DNA from: UBA5109 sp038148435
Lineage (GTDB): Bacteria > Pseudomonadota > Gammaproteobacteria > Pseudomonadales > Pseudohongiellaceae
Assembly: GCA_038148435.1 (NCBI GenBank)
Contig: JAYQVM010000117.1
Coordinates: 1-5,134 of the forward strand
Length of the DNA: 5,134 nucleotides
Direction: 5' to 3'
The notes beneath the pieces are model-generated. The model searched no databases. It saw nothing but the letters and a program-made list of their open reading frames with translations, and was not told the DNA's origin. The position numbers were made by a program, and so were the translations under genes. Positions 1-4,921 of this stretch are shown one piece after another; position 1 is the first letter of the stretch, and each line of letters starts with the position of its first letter.

Positions 1-557
1 ACACTGACCACAGGCTAAAATGGACAAGCAGTTTTAAAAAACGTCCTCAGGCCAGACTCCTGCTTGAACAGCTGGAAGCCGGCGATATCATTCTAAGCTG
101 CTCCATCGAGCGCATTTTCAGTTCCTGCGATGATATGCAGACTGGACTGAAACTCATTCGGGAAAAGCAGGCCCGTCTGTTTATACTGGAACTAGGGGGT
201 GAAATTACCGCCAAGGATTTCTCACCATCTTTTCATCGTGTGTTTGATGTTTTTCACAGTCTGGAAAAACGACGTTCAACAGAGCGAATTAAGACTGTAA
301 AGCAAAATGAACGTAGCAAGGGTCGGTTTCTTGGCGGCAGCAGGCCTTTTGGTTACATGATTCACTCTAACGGTCGCCTGATTGAAAACCCGATGGAACA
401 AAAAGTCCTGAAAAAAATTATTCAATTAAAAAAGCAGGGTAAATCACTTCGCGCTATTTCTGCTGATGTCAGAACACCGCTGGTGCCGGTATCTTTCAAA
501 ACCATACAACGACTGCTCAAGCGTCATGAAGCGGAGCTGCAAGAAAATTCTCTTTAA
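1..557 (+). CDS. Small serine recombinase (resolvase/invertase family), 5'-truncated by window edge
   Basis: The frame is open from the first complete codon (position 3) to the TAA at 555-557, giving 184 visible residues, so the true start lies outside the window; the ATG at 135 is internal. What is visible is the later part of a resolvase-type catalytic domain (EAGDIILSCSIERIF, then LELGGEIT), the long E-helix region (EKRRSTERI), the family linker RFLGGSRPFGY, and a C-terminal helix-turn-helix-like segment around SFKTIQRLLKRH. This layout is typical of short serine recombinases of about 190-230 residues that invert or resolve DNA at short dyad sites. The catalytic serine and first arginine would lie upstream, out of view. 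The normally conserved D-R-x-x-R motif reads E-R-I-F-S here (nt 108-122), so catalysis may be impaired. It is probably cargo or a relic of a mobile element, since recombinases are not part of the usual lol neighbourhood. The family call is confident; activity is uncertain. Confidence 0.88.
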   Translation, partial: TDHRLKWTSSFKKRPQARLLLEQLEAGDIILSCSIERIFSSCDDMQTGLKLIREKQARLFILELGGEITAKDFSPSFHRVFDVFHSLEKRRSTERIKTVKQNERSKGRFLGGSRPFGYMIHSNGRLIENPMEQKVLKKIIQLKKQGKSLRAISADVRTPLVPVSFKTIQRLLKRHEAELQENSL

Positions 558-588
558 CGGGGCATGTCATAAATATTGTACCTGCGAC

Positions 589-626
589 GCTTGAGATGGC
601 GCACTATCTCAAGCTCATCATTTTTT
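589..626 (+). terminator. Possible terminator hairpin after the recombinase gene
   Basis: Bases 589-599 pair with 604-614 (GCTTGAGATGG with CTATCTCAAGC, one G-T wobble) around the tetraloop CGCA, an 11-bp stem. A run of six T follows at 621-626. The six-base gap between stem and T-run is longer than in a classic intrinsic terminator, so this may be a weak terminator. It could instead be a dyad protein-binding site. It lies 32 bases past the recombinase stop codon. Confidence 0.4.
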
Positions 627-654
627 GACAATACTCGCTGCTTAAGACGAAAAT
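625..654 (+). promoter_or_regulatory. Promoter-like match in the gap
   Basis: A perfect -35 hexamer TTGACA at 625-630 is followed after 18 bases by GAAAAT (649-654), which matches 4 of 6 bases of the sigma-70 -10 consensus. It would fire rightward into the gap and toward lolC, giving a leader of nearly 500 bases if it serves that operon. It overlaps the T-run of the hairpin. It rests on consensus matching alone. Confidence 0.22.
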
Positions 655-713
655 ATTTCAGAAAACATAAAGATTCAAGCAACTCTAGTCTCAATGCAGA
701 TACCGAGAAGATA

Positions 714-741
714 AAGACGGAAATATAATTAAGTCCGTTTT
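714..741. repeat. Inverted repeat / stem-loop in AT-rich DNA
   Basis: Bases 714-721 (AAGACGGA) pair with 734-741 (TCCGTTTT), with one G-T wobble, around a 12-base AT-rich loop. There is no clean T-run directly after it on either strand, so terminator function is doubtful. It lies downstream of the possible minus-strand ORF at 832-990. Confidence 0.25.
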
Positions 742-831
742 GCTTTAGATTATTCTTAGTTTTTTATCAATAATAAATGGCTTATCAGTCAGAACCCCAT
801 AGCCCTAGTTCATTTCTTGGAGTCCCTCCCT

Positions 832-990
832 TCACATAAAGAGAGCGAGATTTTCAATGGGATAGTAAATCCTGCCGATATAATCCTCCGTGCTGACACC
901 CGCTGCATGAGCGCCTTCTATAACCGTTTTGCAAACGAAGCGCCTTAACTCCAGATGTAGGCGCTGTGGAAACTGAATGAGCCTGCTCAT
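832..990 (-). CDS. Possible small hypothetical protein (52 aa)
   Basis: On the minus strand an ATG at 990-988 opens 52 codons ending in TGA at 834-832. An AAGG-type ribosome-binding match sits 5 bases before the ATG. The product begins MSRLIQFPQRLHLELRR, has a helix-prone middle (KTVIEGAHAAGVSTEDYIGR) and ends NLALFM. I do not recognise it. Three AGG codons, the short length and an equally open frame on the opposite strand (760-948, without an early ATG) all argue for caution. It could be a chance ORF, or the worn end of a longer gene. No function is proposed. Confidence 0.2.
   Translation of the reverse strand: MSRLIQFPQRLHLELRRFVCKTVIEGAHAAGVSTEDYIGRIYYPIENLALFM
939..965. repeat. Short inverted repeat AGCGCC...GGCGCT
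   Basis: AGCGCC at 939-944 is the exact reverse complement of GGCGCT at 960-965, with 15 bases between. The AGCGCCTT half also occurs at 910-917 as a direct repeat. It could form a short stem or be coincidental; no T-run follows it. Confidence 0.2.
977..990. promoter_or_regulatory. Short dyad ATGAGC-CT-GCTCAT, possible operator
   Basis: Bases 977-982 (ATGAGC) and 985-990 (GCTCAT) are perfect inverted arms around a 2-base centre. The dyad lies about 150 bases before lolC and covers the start codon of the possible minus-strand ORF. Such a dyad could bind a dimeric regulator, but no known consensus is recognised. Confidence 0.15.
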
Positions 991-1076
991 ACAGCCCTTA
1001 CTCAAAAGAAGTGTTTACTCAGTATAGCCAGGCTTTGTTTTTTTGCCTGCTTCAGCACCCGGACTTTTCGGCTTCC

Positions 1077-1105
1077 TTGACCTGACCTGAGCATACCTGC
1101 ACAAT
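1077..1105 (+). promoter_or_regulatory. Candidate promoter of the lolCDE operon
   Basis: TTGACC at 1077-1082 (5 of 6 to the -35 consensus) is followed after a 17-base spacer by CACAAT at 1100-1105 (4 of 6 to the -10 consensus, including the key second A and final T). Transcription would start near 1112 and give a leader of roughly 28 bases before the lolC ATG at 1140. This is the best-placed match, but it is consensus inspection only. Confidence 0.35.
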
Positions 1106-1139
1106 TGCTCACTGCTCTGACTGCAGCTTTGTCGCAACT

Positions 1140-2390
1140 ATGCTCAAGATAACGCCTTTATTCATTGGCCTACGCTATATACTTTCCAAGAAGGATAAAC
1201 GCATCATTTCATTCACTTCTCTGATTTCAATGGGCGGTTTGACGCTGGGCGTACTGGCACTGGTCATTGTGCTGTCAGTTTTTAACGGTGCTCAGGGAGA
1301 GCAACGTGAACGGACTCTGATCACGGTTCCCCATGCAGATATTTCTGCCCGTGGCAGCTTTACACAATGGCAGCAAGCCAGTCAGTTGCTGGTTGCCCAA
1401 CCTGGGATCAGCAGTGTTTCTCCCTATACCCGCCTAGAGGCGATGCTCAGCAAGAAAGGCGTGCACCAGATAAGTGAAGTCAAAGGTATCGATCCCTTGC
1501 TCGAACAGAATACCTCGGATATCGAAGCCAGCATGATTCAGGGTTCTCTGCAGGAACTGCGCAGCGGGGAAGGAGGTATTATTTTGGCTCGTCGACTAGC
1601 TGCCGAATTACGCTTACTGCTAGGTGACAGCGTCAATCTCATTGTACCTGAACTGCAGGATGCCGAAAGACAATTACAGCTGAACATGCAAAGTTTTCGA
1701 GTAGTGGGAATATTTGATGTGCAGTTTTCCATCGGCTCCGAACTGGCATACATCCATTTAGAGGATAGCGCTAAATTACTGGGTCTTGAAGATGTTGCTG
1801 AAAATCTGCATCTGCGCCTTCGTTTGCAAGATATTTACAGTGCTGGCATTCAGCTCAGTCAGAGTCTGGACCTGCTGAATCGCGAGTTGCCCGGTCCCGA
1901 GTATCTTGGCGAGGATTGGAGTCAGACTGAAGCTAGTCTGTTTAATGCATTGCGCATGGAAAAGATCATGACCTGGTTCATGCTGATGATGATCGTCGCA
2001 ATTGGCGCCTTCAATATCATTTCGACCCTGGTGATGCTGGTGTCTGAAAAAAAAGCGGATATCGCCATTTTGCGAACCATGGGCGCCAGCGAAAATACCA
2101 TCATGGGCATATTCATGATCCAGGGCTTGCTGGTCGGCATTAGCGGCACCTTACTCGGGGCACTTATCGGTCTATTGATAGCCGCGAATTTCAGCGTGCT
2201 CGGGGGCTTTATTGAAGCACTGTTCATACCCGATGGCATGTTCATGCTAAGCATCATTACGACGGATATCCAGGCCATGGATGTTATTATTACCTGTCTG
2301 TGTGCCTTGCTGATTTCCTTGCTGGCCACCCTGTATCCGGCCTGGAAAGCCTCCCGCATTCATCCGGCTGAAGTTCTGCGCTATGAGTAA
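1140..2390 (+). CDS. lolC: Lipoprotein-releasing ABC transporter permease, LolC by position
   Basis: This is a 416-residue inner-membrane permease of the LolC/LolE family, the usual length. With LolD and the second permease it extracts mature outer-membrane lipoproteins from the inner membrane for LolA. The conserved N-terminus (LFIGLRYILS) leads into membrane segment 1 at about residues 23-48, a periplasmic domain to about 270, then LFNALRMEKIM and three more segments near 277-302, 320-350 and 378-400. The cytoplasmic coupling region EKKADIAILRTMGA is at 303-316 and the family end AEVLRYE closes the protein. The ATG at 1140 is the only sensible start, as a TGA lies in frame at 1083; no clear Shine-Dalgarno is seen. 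Two oddities: after segment 1 it reads FNGAQGEQRERTL where the family has a MNGF-x-REL pattern, and its periplasmic domain lacks the TP-[LM]-G-x-[FI]-P hook of E. coli LolC. The naming therefore follows gene order. It overlaps lolD by 8 bases. Confidence 0.93.
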   Translation: MLKITPLFIGLRYILSKKDKRIISFTSLISMGGLTLGVLALVIVLSVFNGAQGEQRERTLITVPHADISARGSFTQWQQASQLLVAQPGISSVSPYTRLEAMLSKKGVHQISEVKGIDPLLEQNTSDIEASMIQGSLQELRSGEGGIILARRLAAELRLLLGDSVNLIVPELQDAERQLQLNMQSFRVVGIFDVQFSIGSELAYIHLEDSAKLLGLEDVAENLHLRLRLQDIYSAGIQLSQSLDLLNRELPGPEYLGEDWSQTEASLFNALRMEKIMTWFMLMMIVAIGAFNIISTLVMLVSEKKADIAILRTMGASENTIMGIFMIQGLLVGISGTLLGALIGLLIAANFSVLGGFIEALFIPDGMFMLSIITTDIQAMDVIITCLCALLISLLATLYPAWKASRIHPAEVLRYE

Positions 2391-3075
2391 GACGATCCTG
2401 CAATGCCAGTCCCTCGGTAAATCCTTCAAGCAGGGTGGTGCCACCTTGACTGTCCTACAAAATCTGGATTTCACCCTGGGCTCAGGAGAAAGCATTGCCA
2501 TCATTGGCAGTTCCGGATCCGGTAAAACCACCTTGCTGAATTTGCTTGGCGGGCTGGATACGCCCAGTTCAGGCAGGGTGCTGATTCAGGGGCAAGACAT
2601 ACAGGCTCTATCTCGCCAGCAACAGGATCGCCTGCGTAACCATATCCTGGGGTTTGTTTACCAGTTTCATCACCTGCTGGGGGAGTTCAGTGCTCAGGAA
2701 AATGTTGCCATGCCGCTGATTATCGCCGGCAAACCTTTAGAACAATGTCTGCAACAGGCCAGCGATGTGCTGGAAAAAGTCGGCCTGGCTCACCGGCTTA
2801 GTCATAAGCCGGCACAGCTGTCCGGTGGAGAACGACAACGCGTCGCCATTGCGCGGGCGCTAGTGCATCACCCGGTCTGCGTGCTAATGGATGAGCCAAC
2901 CGGCAATCTAGACCGAAATACAGCCAGGCAAGTACAAAGACTCATGCTAGATTTAAAAGAGCAGCTGACAACCAGTTTTGTCATTGTCACTCATGACCAG
3001 GAACTGGCGAAACTGATGGACAAGACTCTGGTACTGGAAGACGGGCAACTACATCCGGCCGTCGAGGCTTCATGA
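2383..3075 (+). CDS. lolD: Lipoprotein-releasing ABC transporter ATP-binding subunit LolD
   Basis: This 230-residue ATPase powers lipoprotein extraction, binding as a dimer on the cytoplasmic face of the two Lol permeases. All ABC motifs are intact: Walker A GSSGSGKT at 42-49, Q-loop Gln94, signature LSGGE at 146-150, Walker B VCVLMDEP at 165-172 with Glu171, the D-loop after GNLD, and the switch histidine His204 in VTHD. The stretch FVYQFHHLLGEFSAQENVAMP just after the Q-loop is the hallmark that separates LolD from related MacB/FtsE-type ATPases. The ATG at 2383 lies inside the end of lolC (TATGAGTAA), an 8-base overlap, and the gene ends in an ATGA overlap with the next permease. This suggests translational coupling and balanced expression of the complex. 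Length matches the family (about 225-235). Nothing is missing. Confidence 0.96.
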   Translation: MSKTILQCQSLGKSFKQGGATLTVLQNLDFTLGSGESIAIIGSSGSGKTTLLNLLGGLDTPSSGRVLIQGQDIQALSRQQQDRLRNHILGFVYQFHHLLGEFSAQENVAMPLIIAGKPLEQCLQQASDVLEKVGLAHRLSHKPAQLSGGERQRVAIARALVHHPVCVLMDEPTGNLDRNTARQVQRLMLDLKEQLTTSFVIVTHDQELAKLMDKTLVLEDGQLHPAVEAS

Positions 3076-4325
3076 CAGGCCTAGCTCTGTATATTGGCAG
3101 ACGCTACGCCTCGCTGGGCTCCAGCAATCTGCTGGTGAGTTTCATTTCCCGCCTCTCGGTTATGGGCCTGTGCCTCAGCGTGGCGATTCTGCTGACAGTG
3201 TTCTCTGTCATGAACGGTTTTGACCGTGAGCTGCGTGAACGCATCCTCGCCCTGGTGCCACATGTAATTATTAGTAGCGCTCGTAATGAGCCCTTATTGA
3301 ATGCACAAGAATGGCAGGCAAACCAGCGCCTGATAGAAAACGATCCACAAGTACAGAGCACAGCCCCACTGTTGCAGGTGCAGGGCATGCTGCTGGCCAA
3401 TGGCCAATCTCGTGGCGTCCTGCTAAACGGCATTGAGCCCCAGGCTGAACAGCGCGTTTCCATCCTCGCTGATTTTATCGACCAGGGTTCCATGGACGAC
3501 TTACGTGAAGGTACTTTCAGTATCCTGATCGGCGCTGGTGTTGCACGTGATTTGCAGCTCGCTGTCGGCGATGAGCTCACCCTGGTTTCAAGCTATCTCA
3601 ACATTACGCCACTGGGAGAATTCCCTCGACAGCGTCGCTTTACCGTTGCCGGCATCTTCAATGTCGGTTCCCAACTCGACAGCAATCTGGCGCTGGTACA
3701 CATGGCCGATGCCCAGCTCTTGTACCGCCTGGGCGATCGCATTCACGGTTTGCGCATTCAGTTACAGGATCTGTTTAACAGCGCAGAGCTTATTCGCTCC
3801 CTGCAAGACCGTATCGCCGGCGACTTCACCTTCAGCAACTGGACACGGGATTACGGCAATATTTACGACAATATCCAGCTGTCCAAATCCATGGTGGGGT
3901 TGCTACTGTTTCTGCTGATTGCCGTTGCCGCTTTCAATATCGTGGTGAGCCTCTTCATGATCGTCAAAGACAAGGAAGGTGACATCGCCATTTTGCGTAC
4001 GATGGGAGCGCCCCTGGCCACAATCCGTCATATTTTTCTGGTCCAGGGCCTGATGATCAGCCTGATCGGCACACTCAGCGGACTGCTGTTGGGCATTCTG
4101 GCCTCACTCTATGTCTCCGACTTTGTCAGCTGGCTGGAGGGGCTCTTGGATGTCCAGTTCCTCAGCGCTGACATCTACCCGATAAACTACTTGCCCTCAC
4201 AGCTCATGCTGCAGGATATGCTCGGCGTTACCCTGGTCAGCATAATGCTCAGCCTGCTGGCGACTCTGTATCCTGCCTGGTCGGCAGCCCAGGTCGATCC
4301 GGCACAAACATTGCGCTATGAATAA
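3072..4325 (+). CDS. lolE: Lipoprotein-releasing ABC transporter permease, LolE by position, with LolC-type hook
   Basis: This 417-residue second permease of the LolCDE complex has the same four-segment layout: segment 1 near 24-48, a periplasmic domain to about 270, and segments near 273-298, 318-348 and 383-403. It carries canonical family motifs: MNGFDRELRERILALVPH after segment 1, KDKEGDIAILRTMGA at 299-313, FLSADIYPINYLPSQL at 363-378, and the end RYE. At 179-188 it has TPLGEFPRQR followed by FTVAG, closely matching the E. coli LolC hook region (TPMGRIPSQR) that docks LolA. Thus by sequence it may do the LolA-recruiting job although gene order calls it LolE; FLSADIY is shared with E. coli LolE. 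The ATG at 3072 overlaps the lolD stop (ATGA), with GAGG at 3064-3067 as a likely ribosome-binding site. No clear terminator follows; the comEC remnant begins 55 bases later. Confidence 0.93.
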   Translation: MTGLALYIGRRYASLGSSNLLVSFISRLSVMGLCLSVAILLTVFSVMNGFDRELRERILALVPHVIISSARNEPLLNAQEWQANQRLIENDPQVQSTAPLLQVQGMLLANGQSRGVLLNGIEPQAEQRVSILADFIDQGSMDDLREGTFSILIGAGVARDLQLAVGDELTLVSSYLNITPLGEFPRQRRFTVAGIFNVGSQLDSNLALVHMADAQLLYRLGDRIHGLRIQLQDLFNSAELIRSLQDRIAGDFTFSNWTRDYGNIYDNIQLSKSMVGLLLFLLIAVAAFNIVVSLFMIVKDKEGDIAILRTMGAPLATIRHIFLVQGLMISLIGTLSGLLLGILASLYVSDFVSWLEGLLDVQFLSADIYPINYLPSQLMLQDMLGVTLVSIMLSLLATLYPAWSAAQVDPAQTLRYE

Positions 4326-4370
4326 ATAGCACATACGGTATAAGCCACTACACTAAAAACAGCACATTCA

Positions 4371-4375
4371 AAGGA
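4371..4375 (+). promoter_or_regulatory. Ribosome-binding site before the comEC remnant
   Basis: AAGGA lies 5 bases before the ATG at 4381. It is the strongest Shine-Dalgarno match in the window, supports the start of the short ORF that follows, and suggests that the 5' end of an ancestral gene has been preserved. Confidence 0.6.
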
Positions 4376-4380
4376 TAATC

Positions 4381-4506
4381 ATGCGTTCATGGATGATCGC
4401 GTGCAGCCTCGGGATTCTGCTGGGCAGCCTGATACCCACTATACCGGATAGTTCCCTTCTGCCTGCACTGTTAATCCCCGCGCTGCTTTCGATACGTTTT
4501 AACTAA
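4381..4506 (+). pseudogene. comEC: Truncated comEC, N-terminal remnant (41 codons)
   Basis: The ORF begins MRSWMIACSLGILLGSLIP and ends LLSIRFN before the TAA at 4504-4506. A short basic/aromatic start, a hydrophobic segment with a small-residue G-x-L-L-G pattern, a proline-rich turn and a second leucine-rich segment are how gammaproteobacterial ComEC/Rec2 proteins begin. ComEC is the inner-membrane channel for single-stranded DNA uptake in natural transformation, normally about 700-800 residues. The position supports the call: comEC commonly lies between lolE and an exbB-like gene in Pseudomonas and relatives. Only about 5% of the protein remains, without the channel or the metallo-beta-lactamase-like domain. 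The alternative is an unrelated 41-residue membrane peptide. Identity is inferred from a short match plus synteny, so moderate confidence. Confidence 0.6.
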
Positions 4507-4644
4507 TTTTATATGCTAGAAGCATATTGCCTGGAAATTTTCTAATAGCTTTACTTAACTGAAAAACCAAATAATCCTTGTTCCTATTAATTTGATCGAA
4601 AAGACTTCTATGTTTTGAATTAGCTGTTTAGCCTGCCAGAGTAA
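4507..4644. other. AT-rich non-coding stretch, site of the comEC collapse
   Basis: All three forward frames are broken by closely spaced stops, and no comEC-like sequence is recognised. The base composition turns abruptly AT-rich just after the remnant. I see no insertion-sequence ends or target-site duplication. It contains a small hairpin at 4511-4527. The stretch plausibly marks where the body of comEC was lost or replaced. Confidence 0.5.
4511..4527. repeat. Small hairpin ATATGC-TAGAA-GCATAT
   Basis: A perfect 6-bp inverted repeat with a 5-base loop begins 5 bases after the stop codon of the comEC remnant. It has no T-run after it and is AT-rich, so it is too weak to call a terminator. 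It could mark a deletion joint. Confidence 0.3.
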
Positions 4645-4806
4645 TACACCTTCACCACTTCGTTTGAATTCAGGGTAAACAGTGGCACAATTAGCTCGAA
4701 TAAGATGGAAACAGAAGCACTGCGGTGGGATTTTCCAGATTCTGCCGATTTATCTGGTCTACAGAGCTATCGCATGCCAAAGACGTGTTTCTGAGCTGGT
4801 CTTTAA
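4645..4806 (+). pseudogene. Possible C-terminal remnant of comEC
   Basis: Between a TAA at 4642-4644 and a TGA at 4792-4794 one frame reads through 49 codons. It includes FRVNSGTISS, then EALRWDFPDS, and ends LQSYRMPKTCF; reading past the TGA adds only AGL before a TAA at 4804-4806. ComEC proteins usually end with an S-G-[AT]-[IV] strand, a variable hinge of a few dozen residues and a final YR...RFW-type tail. If the TGA were TGG the end would read YRMPKTCFWAGL, which fits that pattern. The fragment lies in the same reading frame as the N-terminal remnant and just upstream of the exbB-like gene, where a comEC end is expected. The match is short and rests on family memory; overlapping open frames exist on other strands and phases. 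Confidence 0.33.
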
Positions 4807-4827
4807 TGAGAAGCTTCCTGAGGTAAA

Positions 4828-4877
4828 AAAGACAAGTATGGTAGTATTTGCGGGTGTTTTTTCACCATTTTGTCTTT
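4828..4877 (+). repeat. Imperfect inverted repeat in the leader of the exbB-like gene
   Basis: AAAGACAA at 4828-4835 pairs exactly with TTGTCTTT at 4870-4877, and after a small internal loop ATGGT (4838-4842) pairs with ACCAT (4864-4868). An alternative short hairpin, GGTG (4853-4856) with CACC (4863-4866) around six T, competes for the same bases and is followed by the T-rich ATTTTGTCTTT. The arrangement could act as a weak attenuator or terminator ahead of the gene at 4922, or be part of a worn repeat element. Confidence 0.35.
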
Positions 4878-4907
4878 AGCACAGCCGTTTAAGTCGGCAA
4901 TTTTGAA

Positions 4908-4912
4908 AGAGG
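4908..4912 (+). promoter_or_regulatory. Ribosome-binding site selecting the GTG start of the exbB-like gene
   Basis: AGAGG lies 9 bases before GTG at 4922. The nearer ATG at 4914 is followed by TTT and a stop, so it cannot be the start. The GTG gives the family N-terminus (V/M)FEIVQAGG. Confidence 0.55.
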
Positions 4913-4921
4913 CATGTTTTA

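Larger units (their letters stand above)
558..1139. other. Intergenic stretch between recombinase and lolC, no confident gene
   Basis: This 582-base gap holds no ORF of convincing length on either strand. The part from about 620 to 790 is visibly AT-rich compared with the lol genes, while 870-1139 is closer to them in base composition. The stretch contains a hairpin at 589-614, a TTGACA match at 625, a stem-loop at 714-741, a possible minus-strand small ORF at 832-990 and small inverted repeats at 939-965 and 977-990. A candidate lolC promoter lies near 1077-1105. The patchwork suggests decayed or inserted DNA between the mobile gene and the operon; that is inference. Confidence 0.6.

Noticed and set aside
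724..884. Perfect TATAAT hexamers at 724-729 and 879-884
   Set aside because: Neither has a reasonable -35 match 16-18 bases upstream, and such hexamers are expected by chance in AT-rich DNA.
1029..1049. CAGGC...GCCTG inverted repeat with a T-run
   Set aside because: The T-run is in the loop, not after the stem, and the stem is only 5 bp, so it is not a credible terminator.
1538..2531. Minus-strand ORFs antisense to lolC and the start of lolD
   Set aside because: They mirror well-supported coding frames, have unnatural composition and no ribosome-binding sites.
3081..3918. Minus-strand and alternate plus-strand ORFs within lolE
   Set aside because: They are shadows of the lolE frame, whose motifs are intact throughout.
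4620..4766. Minus-strand open frame ending ...VVKVYYSGRLNS
   Set aside because: It has no ATG, only weak alternative starts, and is under 50 codons. Chance openness is likely and it conflicts with the possible comEC remnant on the other strand.
4682..4879. 65-codon plus-strand ORF starting GTG (QLARIRWKQKH...)
   Set aside because: There is no ribosome-binding site worth the name, the frame crosses both the possible comEC tail and the hairpin region, and no family features are seen. It is treated as a chance ORF.
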